From Neelides folsomi (taxonomy: Eukaryota > Arthropoda > Collembola > Neelipleona > Neelidae): 64,000 nucleotides of DNA. Made by a program: the position numbers and the translations under genes. Below the pieces are notes generated by a model that was not told the DNA's origin, did not search any database, and saw only the letters and a list, made by a program, of their open reading frames with translations. Positions 36,201 to 47,770 of the stretch are shown one piece after another. Location of the stretch: the NCBI GenBank assembly GCA_034687125.1, contig JAQGBZ010000221.1, positions 1 through 64,000 on the forward strand, in the 5' to 3' direction. The stretch's first letter is position 1; every line of letters starts with the position of its first letter.

Positions 36201-39200
36201 GGAATGAAGGGGGGAAAGGCGGAGTAACCACATTCAAAATTACACCTCTCAAATTAAAAACAATGGATATCACACATATGAAAATATGCATTGTTTTAAT
36301 GGGACATTTCCTCTGATTCTCAAAGTCAGTTAAAATCCGCTACATTTAACACATACAACTTTCACAACTCATTTTTCTCTTTAAAAGCTAAAAGTCACAC
36401 AATTTTGAACTCAAGTTATTTCACCCACTTTTAACCCAATACATTGTGTTCCAAAGGGTTAAAACTTGTATTCTTTTAGAACCATTTTCATCCCATATGC
36501 TCCACTTTTCACCTGTCACCCAGTTAGAGTTCTTGGACAAATATACAAAATTAGTAAAATACTGAACTTTCTCAACTTGCAAAAATTACAACCGAAAAAT
36601 GCATCTTTGAGTTTTAGAAATTAAAACTGCGTAAAATTAGCTATAGCTATGATTTACAGAATGCTAATTATTATAATGTTGCATAATTAAAATGGGTTTT
36701 ATTAGGATCAATGGGTCAAAGAGGAGCCCCGACGGGTCCTCCGAAGACCTTTTGCACGTTCAAAGGGAAGGAATATTCCCCGGGAGACTATTGGTATCCT
36801 CAGGCGACTGGCTACTGCATATCTTGTGTCTGTCTCAATGTAAGTAACCATAAAAAATAATTAACATCATTAATTTAAATTCCTTTACAAACATACATTT
36901 ATGTATTTGCTTTAAAGTTAAGGGTAAAAGAACTCACAAATTGATGATGATTGTTATAGAACGGTCGGCAGAACTGTACACGACAAGATTGCCCTTCCAA
37001 TTGTCATATACAAAGAAGTCCTTGTTGCAAATCTTGCGAAGATGGTCCCTATCTCCGCCACGAAGGGATTTTCGAAGATGGGAACCAATCTCCTTCCGTG
37101 TCTGACAACACTGAGACTGGGGAGGAAAGCGACGATGAGGATGAAGCCGTTGTGACTGAAAACTCGGAATTTGTTTCTTGTCTTCACCAAGGGAAGATTT
37201 ACAAGGATGGAGATTCATTCACTGCTAATGTTTCGGGTCTCCCTATTTCTACCCTTGATCAATGTATGCAATGTGTCTGTCAGGTAAATCTAATTAATTT
37301 ATTCAATCTAATTAATTTATCCAATGTAATTGACATTAAGTTAAAATAGGTCATTATCAAATTGGTTAGGTAATGATTAAACTGGTTAGGTAATTATTAA
37401 ATTGAGCCCATTTTTAATGGTTTGTATGTTCAGGGTGGAATGGTTCTTTGTCAAATGAAATCCTGTACTTTGATCAATTGCCCTGGGACAAAGTTGGAAG
37501 GGAATCCATGCTGTCAACGTTGCTCAGGTAAGGGATCATTTAACAGCCCACTAACAAACAATACAACTCACACCGATGGTGAATAACGACGGAGTAGTTG
37601 GGGAAGGTTATTTAAAGGGTACGTTCGGGATTTGGCCCTCTTGGGTTATTGGTTTGAATTTGGTTGATTGGAAAAGGGCCGTTTCCTCCTGGGACGTGAA
37701 TCTTTAACAACTTGTGAGTCTCTCCAAACTCATTTGCTAATTGGACCTTGAGCCTCTCATTGAGTGGAAATGATTTAGTAAACAGGAGTCGGAATCCTCT
37801 TGCGTTGCGTTCATGAGTAGAAGAGCTTTCACAGATGCCCGCATTTTTCCACACATCCCCTATCCCAAGTCTCGAGAGTAATAAGGTGGAAAAGGTATTT
37901 TATTATACATAGGAGATTCTAATGTACATATATACAAGAGCCGAGACGTGTGCTTTCTTCACTTTGTTTGTCAACATGATTATCATTATGCTTACAATAC
38001 GCGTAATATCAAAGTCTGGAACTTTATTTACGCGCTGGGTAAGTACAGTTGGGACAGTAAAAGTGAACGCAAATTAAAGCTGACCCGAATTCGTTCCTTT
38101 TGGTAACAACTTTTGTATAGTCAAATGCCCTACTTTGCATTTTCTCTTCCGAAAGTTCCAAACTCTTTGTATTTAAACTCGGATTTAACAAGAAATCTAT
38201 TGCGTACTTGCTTATTTGTTGATATTTGATCAACATTTTCCAACTTTAATTTGTAATTTTAAAGTTTTTAATGCATGGGGAAATGAATATAAAATTGCGT
38301 CATTTCATTCTGGAATTGACCCCATTTAATACCACAACTATTTTTAACCTGTCTGATTCCTATTGAGAACAATAAACGGCTCAAACAATTTGTTTATTTC
38401 GTCTCTCTTTAAGACCAAACTTTGACCATATTGAAGGTAATTAATTTATTACATTTAATGTATTCAATTCCTTTGAACCTCCCGCACTTTTGTATTTACA
38501 TCTTGTTAAAGATAAACTTTTGAAGAAAATGAAAGAGAAAAGCTATTGAAAAATTTAAGAAACTGTTTCAATATTATTTGTAATTTCTCATTGACTCGCC
38601 CACACAGGCTGAAACGCAGACTCATAAATGTTATTCATAGAATAAGAAAATTTCATTGTCTTGAGATGTATTTTTGTACTCCTAGCATTATAATATGAGA
38701 GTTAAATGAATTGGCTCCCATCGACCCTCTGGTTCACATGAAATGTCTCTGAGCAGTAAAACAAGATAAAGAGGATTTTATTAGGAGTACAATTCAATTA
38801 ATTGGAGTCGTGTGACATCACATTGTAAACATCCCTCAATGTTATTTTCTAAGTCCGAGAATTCCTTTGCGTGGGTGGAATTAAAATGGATGTGATTTCC
38901 TCTCTATAAAACCCCTATAAATGCTCCAAAGAAAAGAATCAAGAAATTGATTCGGAACAATTGAACCCAACTTTAACAAATGAGAAAAAACTCCCAAGTC
39001 TTCCAAATGAATGAAATGATAATTAGCATAATAAATATCTTGTATTTATATTACTCATGGGATCGGACCATGATGTCACAAGATGTATTTTTATAATACA
39101 TTAACATTTATATGTAACAAAAATATTATCAATAAATCGATCTGCAATGATTTATAGTCAAAAAAAGACCAAACAACACTTGCATCAATTGTGCAAGGGC

Positions 39201-41111
39201 GAAGACATTTGACTATTTATGATTTTAGGCAGATGTAATAGGAAGGAAGATAGGAAGATATACAGGGTGTATATTTATAGAGGATTTCTTGGAACTGTAA
39301 ACCTTTTCCCATGTAAGTTTATATGTGTGAGTATTTAATATAGAAACAATTCCGAGTAGGTTTAACCTTCCTGTTTGCCCAAGCGGGTTCGTTTTTCTCA
39401 AAGCTCCTCATGATTTGCCTTATAAAACCTCCGGTCCCTTCTTAATGCCCCGAACATCTTCATAATGTATACAAAATGAGAGAGTTGAAAGGAGCCAAAA
39501 AACGAGACTCGCTACGCAGTTGGTCTTTTACGTAAGAGAAAAGTCAACCACGTGGGTTGGTTCACCAGGTTCACCTCCGAAGAGGTTGAATGGACAATGC
39601 TCGTTTTTACATCGGATGAGACGAGAGGTTTTTTCTTAATAAAAGAAGCCCATTCAAAAGGATCCAAATATAACTCTTTTGTGACTTGGTCAATCAATCA
39701 AAGTGGTGGGGGATTTTTTTATTCTCCACTTGGTCTCATCAAGTCATAAAGGAAGGTATAAACGGGCGTCGATCTCCAATTAGAGTCACAACTCATGCCT
39801 TGACATTCCCATTCATGTAAAATCAAATCCTGTAATGTAGTAATGCAGTTCCATGTTAATGAAAGCGGTTGGAGGAAATTAGGCCGAGTGTGAATCAAAC
39901 TGCATTGGGGAAGTTTGTTGTCAGACAGCGTGGTTCAACCCACGCGTTTTGTCTCGTCGAATCCAAATGGTTTTCGAGTGGGCCGAAGATTTTTTATTCT
40001 TTTCTTAGCGTGGCGAAACAATAAAGGCGATGGGGAAAGGAACGGGAGCACCGGGTTGGCCCCAAAGTCACCGACGGACCGACGGAGGACCCCGAATTCG
40101 GGCCAATTGATTTCCTCCCCATTGGAATCCTCCATCACCTTCAGGGACGTGGAGCAGACGAGAGAGTATGGGAAGGGGAAAGGAGCCGATGATTGCTTTT
40201 CTGGCGGAAGGTCTTTAAAAAAATCCTTCTTGTTTCAACCATTGTGAGTCTTGGGTTTTATGAAGGTTTTTGTAGGTTTTACATGCATGGGACTTCGTGG
40301 CATCCGATCATTGGGCCATTTGGGTCCATGGAGTGCGTCGTTTGTAAATGCACCCGGGGGTCGATTGACTGCGGACGGCTCAAATGCCCTCCGAAAAAAG
40401 ATCTGCCATGTGAGAAGCCGACCAAGATCGAAGGTATTGGAATTTTAAGAGATGTTGTGCAATGTTGTGAGCGTAAACCAGTTGTCATAATATCATTCCG
40501 AGAGCGAGATGCAAATTTAATCTTTTGGGGTGGAGGTCATTGCTGTCCCATCTGCTCCGGCCCAGAGTTTGGCGAGGGAGACCGAATGTGCGTCCCTGCG
40601 AGGCTCGACGTCACAGCCTACCAATCCCGCGGGTTCTCCAATGGAACGGAAATCATTCAATTTGCATTTGCCAAGCAGAGGTCTGGAGGGGAGATGCAGA
40701 TTGACCTTCACGAATGGTTCCTTCGCGAGGGAGAAATCCTACACTTTTCAACAAAATTCATGATGGGACAAGAGTTTGGCAATTTGAGGAATCGACACAC
40801 CTTTATTTTAACCGGAGCTACCAATGACAGTAATTGCATTTAATTAACATTTAACATTTGATTTACTGGAATTGATTGAATTAGCTTGATTTAATGGATT
40901 TAATGGATTTAATGGTTTTGTAGAAAATGTGGAAAAGTTTGCTAGGAGGGAAAAACGATTGGAAAAGCGACTGAGGAGCGGAAACGACGGGGACCGGAAA
41001 TGCAATTCAAGGTGTAGCGGCCGAATCCTCGCCATTGAAAGGTCGCTGAGGATCCAACGAATTGTGAAGAGAAAACAATGCGCGGTTCAAGAACGAGAAA
41101 TCAGTACATGA
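33298..41111 (+). CDS. Chrdl: Chordin-like secreted BMP-binding protein (three VWC domains)
   Basis: 433 aa in 7 exons: 33298-33397, 36706-36839, 36960-37283, 37434-37527, 40266-40433, 40536-40829, 40924-41111. Exon 1 encodes a signal peptide (RQLLFILFITLAVKG); an in-frame second ATG at 33337 would give a more typical start. VWC1 spans about residues 46-105 (CTFKGKEY to CCKSCE). An acidic linker follows (EESDDEDEAVV). VWC2 is at about 144-217 (CLHQGKIY to CCQRCS) and VWC3 at about 219-270 (CRFYMHGTSWHP to CCPICS). The remaining ~160 residues resemble the conserved chordin-like C-terminal region, with HEWFLREGEILHFSTKF and two closely spaced Cys. Proteins of this family bind BMPs extracellularly and limit their signalling. 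No CHRD domains are present, so this is not full chordin/Sog. Assignment to CHRDL1/2 rests on three VWC plus this tail. Confidence 0.85.
33398..36705 (+). other. 3.3-kb intron 1 of the chordin-like gene
   Basis: The intron runs from just after the signal-peptide exon to the first VWC exon. It is AT-rich and I see no internal gene or clear repeat. Confidence 0.75.
37287..37334. repeat. 18-bp tandem repeat, about 2.6 copies
   Basis: The unit aatctaattaatttattc begins at 37287, 37305 and 37323 (last copy partial and diverged). It is in intron 3 of the chordin-like gene, starting within the donor region. Confidence 0.8.
37361..37400. repeat. 20-bp tandem duplication
   Basis: attggttaggtaatgattaa is followed directly by actggttaggtaattattaa, in the same short intron as the 18-bp repeat. 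Confidence 0.8.
37528..40265 (+). other. 2.7-kb intron 4 of the chordin-like gene
   Basis: This intron separates VWC2 from VWC3. I placed the acceptor at ttatgaag|GT because it alone keeps phase and supplies the first Cys of VWC3. No other gene was seen inside. Confidence 0.65.
40889..40915. repeat. 9-bp tandem repeat (atttaatgg)3
   Basis: Three perfect copies lie in the last intron of the chordin-like gene, 8 bp before its acceptor AG. Confidence 0.9.
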
Positions 41112-43274
41112 AGACCAATTAATTTATTTCCACAATCAGTTGACTCTTTTTACTTTTAAAAAATCCCTTTCGGATCATGCAAACACACACACAACCCCCA
41201 AGTCACATTACTTTCCAAATCTTGTGTATTTAAAAGCTAAGATAAGTGTAAATTTATTTGGTGTGAAAAAATGTTTATTTCAAGTGGTTCTACTTGTGTA
41301 CTAATCTATCTACCTTTATAAAATATTAAGCTTTAAACTTGTTCGGGGACTTTTCTCACTCACTATAACAGTTTGGGCTGATAAAAATACCAACCTGACC
41401 AGAATCTTTCCGAGGTCAAAATGACGGGAGGGTTTTTTGATTAAACCGATGCTCTTCGAGAAATCTGCGACAATGTGGGCATTGGCAAGGAAGAGATATA
41501 CAAACTTTTGAAATATTTTGGAAAAGTTGGCGAGTTTGAGTTTGAGACAAACGCTCATATGGAAACGTTTTTTAACAAATTCTTTTCCTCTCTCCATTTC
41601 AATACATTTTAATTCTAAACCGAACTGTCGTTTTTGTCATGGGATAGGGGGAGATTTTTAAGTCAAGGTTTCAAGTGGATAATAAGGGTGGCCCAGTAGT
41701 TAACATATAGACAACATGATCCGAATCGGATCGGACCGTAACGTAAAAATTCGGAATACGATCGAAATCGGAACGGAACGTTCCGGTTTGTTCCGGCGTC
41801 CCAGCTCGGGTAATACCCGAATTGAGTAGCAAATGCCGAGTTCTGGGTCGTGGTCATAATTTTTAAAGGTTTTTAATTTTAATTCAGCCCACACTGTTGT
41901 ATTAAGTGCTAAAGTCGACGGATTACGGAAACAAACTGATATTTTATAACTAAAGACCAGCAATGGGCCCGTCTCCCGACGGGGCGGTAATTTCAACCCA
42001 TTAAAAATCTTTTATTGGAAATCGTTGGAAATCCTCGATATATGTACCATTTAAAAGATTTTTAATGGATTGAAATTACCATCCCGTCGGGAGACTGGCC
42101 CATTGCTGGTATTGATATGAAAATGTTTATCATTTTGTACGAGTTTTCGATTGTCTCAATTTTAGCTTTTAAACCCTCGTTTGAGGATTATTCAAATGAT
42201 CTCTCATGGTAGATTTTTTACGTTTAATGGCTCCTTTGACACACATTTGTTGTACTTTACTAACCACAGTGATAGTCCTTTTGATTGTTTTCAATATTCA
42301 TTGAATGTACTTCAAATGAGCGGAATGTGGAGGAGTTGTAGTAAAAAAAAGTGCGGTATAAAAAGGATTGGTGAGAATGTACAGTTTCTTTTAGACAATA
42401 ATCTTTGTACTACTACTCAAATGAACATGTTTGAATAAATCGGGATGCACCATCCACACTAATTTTAATTTATTTAAAAATGAAGGGTTGCTCAATAAAA
42501 GGATCATTACCCTTATTGGACCTTGGCCAAAATCTATGGATTTAATGATATTTAAAAACTTTTGAAAATTGGTCAAAGGGCAATTGACCATAAATTGCAT
42601 CCAATTTCCAGATATGGGAAATGTTCAACTTTCTCACATTTGGAATGTTTGGAAAATGAGGGATTTAATTTTGATCTCTTGTGAATTGATGTTGTGTGTG
42701 CCAAGACCGGTTGAGTGACCTTAACGGGGGTTATGCGGGGGAGTCAATTCATCACCGCCCAGTTTTTTCCATCTTCTTCTTTTCATGAATGGATTGACGT
42801 CACTTTTTGGGAAAACTCCGAGTCCGTACGGGAACTTTCTCCATTCAAAGATTTATAAGGATTAAAAAGTGTTTTGCAAGAGAGGAAAACCATTTTCCGA
42901 ATCATTAAAATTAACAAGATTAAAAGGTCCTCCGTGAAGACTCCTTGGGACACTAACGACATCACACACACAATATGTAAGAGAGAAATATGGGCCAACT
43001 CTCTTTTAAGGCTCCCTCATTATTATTTGGGAGGGGGAGATTACCATTGAGGATTTTTCTCAATGGGAGAAATTTTTCGAAGGGATTCGGTTTTAATCCT
43101 CGGGTTTCTCTGACCATTATATTATAGAGCTTTTGATTGTCATTGGGTGAGATGGGGAAGGTCAAGGTTGGCTTTTCCACTTTGTGTCTGCCCAAATCAA
43201 TGTTTCTTTTATAAAAAAGAATCGGATTTGACCCTCGAGTGTTTCCCGCCGATTTCCCGCACTTGTCTCTCATA
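41112..43274. other. Gene-poor region with one fold-back element
   Basis: I see no supported coding exon. Contents are the fold-back repeat at 41956-42110 and a short CGGAAC/GTTCCG-rich palindromic patch around 41765-41800. The chordin-like 3'UTR presumably occupies the first few hundred bases. Confidence 0.5.
41956..42110. mobile_element. Fold-back MITE-like element
   Basis: A 58-bp left arm (41956-42013) pairs with the right arm (42053-42110) at 54 of 58 positions. Both arms start accagcaatgggcc on their own strand. The 39-bp loop has no coding content. Family and target duplication are unclear. Confidence 0.75.
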
Positions 43275-43418
43275 TACAGGCTGAGTCGTCTCATTTTACA
43301 CGACTCAAATATCAGACCGTCCATGAGCTGAATTCCCGCCTGTATTTATTAAAACCCCTTGGAATTCAATTTTTTGTCATTCTTTGCTTTAATTATTACC
43401 ATATTAAATTAATTCCCA

Positions 43419-43694
43419 ATGGGAAAGAAATTAAATCAAGAAGTTGGCGGCATGGTCAGAGCTCTTCTCGCAGGAAAGTTATCCTACCAAGTACACAATA
43501 AAGTTGTGTTATTGGTACACCAGATATCGAAATCGACAGTGAGGAATATTGCCAAGAATATCGAGAAAAGAAGGCAAGCAAAGACCAATGACCTACCAAC
43601 CCCGTCAATCATACAACCCCCCCAAAAAAGTGGACAAAACATTAAAAAGAATTCAACAATTTTTATCAATACACCAATTTACCGCTCATCTTAA
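43419..43694 (+). pseudogene. Transposase N-terminal fragment (left arm)
   Basis: A 91-codon frame starts MGKKLNQEVGGMVRALLAGK. It continues with a helix-turn-helix-like stretch (ISKSTVRNIAKNIEKR) and then ends in unrelated sequence. It resembles only the DNA-binding N-terminus of Tc1/mariner-class transposases. The catalytic part is absent. Its first ~25 codons are homologous to the oppositely oriented frame at 43725-43931. Confidence 0.65.
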
Positions 43695-43724
43695 CTCATA
43701 ACCTCATTATGATATGTCGTTGAT

Positions 43725-43931
43725 TTAACTTTTCTTAATTAGCATTATTTTGTTTAATTTTTCTCTTAAAACACGGCATGCTGTCCTTTGACTTAAATTT
43801 AACCTTCTAGCCATTTCACGTTGACTTGGAGGATTTTCGGAAGAGAAAAGTTGAATAACTTGGTAGGATAACTTTTCTGCGAGAAGAGCTCTGACCATGC
43901 CTTCAACTTCATGATTTAATTTCTTTCCCAT
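43725..43931 (-). pseudogene. Transposase N-terminal fragment (right arm)
   Basis: A 68-codon frame starts MGKKLNHEVEGMVRALLAEK. It has a clear helix-turn-helix motif (SQREMARRLNLSQRTACRVL) and stops soon after. The catalytic domain is missing. It sits in the right arm, facing the left-arm copy. Confidence 0.7.
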
Positions 43932-44080
43932 TAGGAATTAATTTAATATTATGATAATTATTAAAAGAAAGAATGACAAAAAATTGAATTCCAAGGCGTT
44001 TTAATAGATATAGGCGGGAATTCAGCTCTGGGGCGATCTGATATTTGGGTCGTGTGAAATAAGGTGATTCAGCCCCTGTA

Positions 44081-44649
44081 TAAGCGATTGTAATATTCCC
44101 TCAAAGCCCGACATGATTTATGAAAGTTATAAACAAGTCTTTGCTCTTTATTGGCACCAAGTCAAAGGAGGCTAAAAGTTTTCGGGCGAGTGGCCTCAGT
44201 CAATCAATCAACAAATTTCCATACACCTCCAATATTAACAAAAACATCTTCCCCCAATATCAGGGGAACATTTGGATTCTATTGCAGATTTCTCAACTTA
44301 CAGCTTTGTAATAAATACGCTAAATGAAATTCAATGAACAAAGAATGCATAAAAGAGTTTTCAATTTTCTCCAATGAATCTCGATTGAAGTGAATTAAAC
44401 CGTTTGTCCCATTGAGTGTTGGTTAAAAAAGGCCAATCAAAACTTTAGGCCCGAAATTGTTTTAAAGCAGGGAAACCAAAGGGGTTTTCTACAGGGAGAG
44501 ATGTTTTGGTGGGTGTGTGCGTGAAGGGTCCGTGACGTTGCATAATGACAGAGAGGGTGCGTGTGTGGTGCGTGCAGCTGCTCAAAACACAAACCCGAGA
44601 AATTCCTCGCAAGGACGACGTCTAAAGACTTTTTTCCCTCTTGAGGAAT
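44081..44649. other. Upstream region of the tensin gene
   Basis: This 570-bp stretch lies between the transposon and the tensin start. No frame is supported. It should contain the tensin promoter and 5'UTR; position inferred only. Confidence 0.4.
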
Positions 44650-47600
44650 ATGCGCTGGTGTTGTCCTTGTTGTTCATTGTCATCCAATTTCGACCACTTT
44701 GCTTCTCCCTCCGTCTCGGCCCCTCTCCACCTCATTCTCCAGGTGATCACTAATAAGATTAAGTTGATTGATTTATTGGAAGCAATTAACTTGTCATCGA
44801 GGGGTTTTGGTCAATTGGGCCAATTGGAGGGCGTTGGCTCAATTTGGTTTTATTCTCTTAGGCCCCTCGCCCCGTGCGTGACCACCAATGGACCCGAGCT
44901 GACCTCAACAAAACCAAAAAATCATCCTCCGACTTTTGCCAGGTTTTAAATCCAAAAAGATCCAAGATGGATTTAATTTTTAAAATTCCTCAGGTTTGCC
45001 ATTTGTGGGTCGGAAGGAGCGGAAGCGTCCGCTGCAGCTTTTGTCGACTCACCGCCCACCCCCAATGCAGCGCCAACTTTAAACCGCCAAGTGTTAATTC
45101 CCCGTTTTGGACAAATCCGACCAATTCGGAAAAGTCGGACGAGAAATCGGAGAATTATTCCAACTGGAGGGAATTCCTGGTAAGCTCAGTTTGTATCTCT
45201 TGGGGTTGGGGGTGTTGAATTGGGGCCACCACCACAACGTGAGGATCATCCACGTTGTTGCCGTTGTCTGAATGACCTTCTTTTAAAACACACACACTTG
45301 TTGGCCCACTAATGAATAAAACCCCGTAGTAGTTGTTGTTGGTCATGAGCTCTGTGACAAATCCACGAGAATGTTGGATATCAAACTCCGCTACAACGAC
45401 GTCTCGAGGGTGAATCATTTCAATTTTATAAATATTTGATTTTAATCCCCTAAATTATGTGCAGATCATTGCGTTGTACAAGGATTGGAAGTTTGTCGAA
45501 GACTTGATTGCCATTTCCACAAACCAAACAACAACAGTAATCTAATCTCTCTTTAATCCTTATCAATGTCCACTTTGAATAAATAATAACGTGTTGAGTA
45601 ATAATTCCAAATGGATTCCCAGGTGGGTTTATTTCAATGTGTGTGCGTGTGTGAAATACCCGGGTAAAGTTGTGAGGTCTCGGGGGAGTTTGGTTGGCAC
45701 TCGGTTGGGCATGTGGATTTGATGTAAAAAGAGTTTTTTTGTTTAAATTCCACAGGGGACGACGGTGGTGGAGTCGGACAATCCCACAACTCCTGAAATA
45801 CAAATTACAACACCAATTGGTAAATCAAACATTTTATTTTAATCAAATTGAATCTAAAGGTTTAAGTTGGAATTTAAAGATGTGGTTTTAAAAACCCACG
45901 TGTGTTTTTTGTGTGAGAGGATTAAAAATAGTTTATTTTTTGTTTCAAGAAGAGGAAGGGTGTGAAATCAAATACCTCGACGGCCCCATCGACGGAGGTT
46001 GGAACATTTTTAAAAATCAATTTAAGATTTTAAATATTTAAAAGTCTGTGTTTTATAGCCTTGTACGCCACTGTGGTTCAGAACAAGAAACCTCCTTCGT
46101 CTTTGTCAGAGGTCGACTCGGGGATTTCGGTTGACGGGATGAAGGAGTTGGATCGGTTGTTGTCCGCCTTGGTGGCCGAAGCTGCTTCCATCCCTGAAGT
46201 AAAAGTCAAAAGGAGTGTTTCCTGTGTCGGACCCTCGAGGGTCATCAACAACAACATTCGAAGAATAGACCTTGATGACCCCGATGGATGGCTTAAAAAC
46301 GCCCAACTTCGACTCAAAACCAAAAAGCGGAGTTGCAGCAGCCCAAAAGACAACTCGTAAAATTAAAAAAATCCCCAATGAATTGAATTTAATTGACATT
46401 GTTTTAAAGGTTGTTTTTGGATGAATTGAAAGCGAATTTGCCTTCTGTTTCTCCGTCAAGGGAATCAACAAGGGATGAGTTCCGCCCTCCCCCAACTCCC
46501 TATTTCAACACGAGCAGTTGTTATCAATCGAGTCCGATCGAAAGGGACGACTTTGACCAAACACCAACAAGGAGGATTAAAAACGGCATTTACGCCCCTT
46601 CCAACAATTTGAACAAGAGCGACTTTGAGGAAAATCCCCAGCCAGGTGAAGATAAATCCAAATATGAATCTTAATTTGAATTAAATGTTTTAATTAGTTT
46701 TAGTTGGAGAGAACTGCGTGAGTTTTGCCAGGGACGTTTCTCCTTATTGGTACAAGCCGAATGCCTCGAGGGAAGAAACAATTGCAAGTTTGGTCCCCCA
46801 CCCCGTTGGCACCTTCCTCGTTCGGAATTCAAAGTGAGATTTAATTAAGATTTAATTGGAATTGGAATTTAATTTGAATTTAAAAGTTCCTTCCCGAGTG
46901 CCTTTGGACTTGCGGTGAAAGTCGGGGAAAGCGGGGATTTGAATTCCGTGCGCCACTTTCTGATCGAACCAACGAAATACGGAGTGAGACTGCGCGGGAG
47001 TTTGGTGGAGCCGGTGTTTGGTTCTCTGTCCGCCTTGGTCTACGCCCACTCTGTTCAACCATTGGCCCTTCCCGTCCTTCTAAAACTCCCACAATCAGAC
47101 AATGGTGACTTTCTACTGGTTTTTTAAATCTCAATTTCTAACTTTGAAATTATTGTTTTCAGTTTTCCCCGTGTTTAACAAGAGCGGGACTGCGCAGCTT
47201 TTAAACCACGGGGCCCAATGCAACCTTCTCTTTATTGGTAGAAAATTTAAATCCCTTGTGGTTTTTTAATTGTAATTTGTTAATTCAGGGGAGTGGGGGG
47301 CCGAGTGGCTGGGTGGGGACTTGGCGGTCGAAAGAGCCGTTGGGTTTCTTTTGGCTTCTTCGACTCCTCTTTTGGTGGCTCTGCGGCTTTCAAACCTCGG
47401 TCTGGCAATCACAGACGTCTTGAGGGAAAGGTTGGGAATTAATTAAAATTGAGATTTAAATTAAAAATATTAAATTTAAAGGTTTTTCCGTCGTCACTTC
47501 CCTCTGGATCAGCTTTTGTACGCTGGGTTGGACCCTCGAGGGCGTTTATTGAACAACCGACGTTCTTTTGGGATCGTCGTCAAGAAAGGAAACCAAAATG

Positions 47601-47738
47601 CCGTTTTGGTCTTTGTGGAACTCGAAGACGCCCAGTGAGGACAATTTTTTAATTTTAATTTGATTTTAAAATTTGTTAATTTTTAGACCCGCCAGTGCCA
47701 TCTGTGGATTCCTCCAACGAGTTTTAACGTGGAATTAA
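44650..47738 (+). CDS. Tensin-family adaptor with C1, SH2 and PTB domains
   Basis: 615 aa in 14 exons: 44650-44742, 44862-44942, 44994-45179, 45465-45536, 45756-45819, 45950-45997, 46059-46356, 46410-46645, 46704-46833, 46887-47104, 47163-47237, 47289-47430, 47482-47634, 47687-47738. The N-terminus has a CCPCC cluster. A C1-type zinc finger uses His39, Cys57/60, Cys72/75, His80 and Cys83; the final Cys is unclear. The middle is disordered. The SH2 domain begins at YWYKPNASREE (374) with phosphotyrosine-binding Arg400 in FLVRNS. The C-terminal PTB is recognisable from FFRRHFPLDQLLYAGLDPRG and QPASAICGFLQRVL. Tensins link integrin tails and phosphotyrosine signals to actin at adhesions. The PTEN-like phosphatase/C2 region of vertebrate tensins is absent, as in short arthropod tensins such as Drosophila blistery. 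I found no upstream exons for it. Confidence 0.93.
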
Positions 47739-47748
47739 AAAAGTTTTT

Positions 47749-47754
47749 AATAAA
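47749..47754 (+). terminator. Poly(A) signal of the tensin gene
   Basis: AATAAA lies 11 bp after the tensin stop. Cleavage 10-30 bp downstream would fall inside the coding region of the convergent ePHD gene. Confidence 0.6.
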
Positions 47755-47764
47755 ATAAAAAACG

Positions 47765-47770
47765 TTTATT
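47765..47770 (-). terminator. Poly(A) signal overlapping the ePHD stop codon
   Basis: On minus, the last codons are AAT AAA followed by TAA AC. AATAAA is thus formed by coding sequence (at 47769-47774) and again across the stop codon (47765-47770). No other AATAAA is seen before the tensin coding region. Confidence 0.5.

Larger units (their letters stand above)
43275..44080. mobile_element. Palindromic Tc1/mariner-type element (head-on copies)
   Basis: The ends TACAGG...CCTGTA are flanked on each side by TA (43273-43274 and 44081-44082), the expected target duplication. The inverted arms are about 220 bp each (43275-43492 and 43859-44080) and contain not just terminal repeats but also the start of a transposase frame in each. 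Both start MGKKLN, in opposite orientations. No catalytic DDE/D domain is present. It looks like a non-autonomous derivative made by tail-to-tail rearrangement of one parent transposon. Confidence 0.8.

Noticed and set aside
41765-41800. CGGAACGGAACGTTCCGG palindromic patch as a hormone-response-type site
   Set aside because: The match to nuclear-receptor half-sites is loose and there is no nearby promoter to support it.
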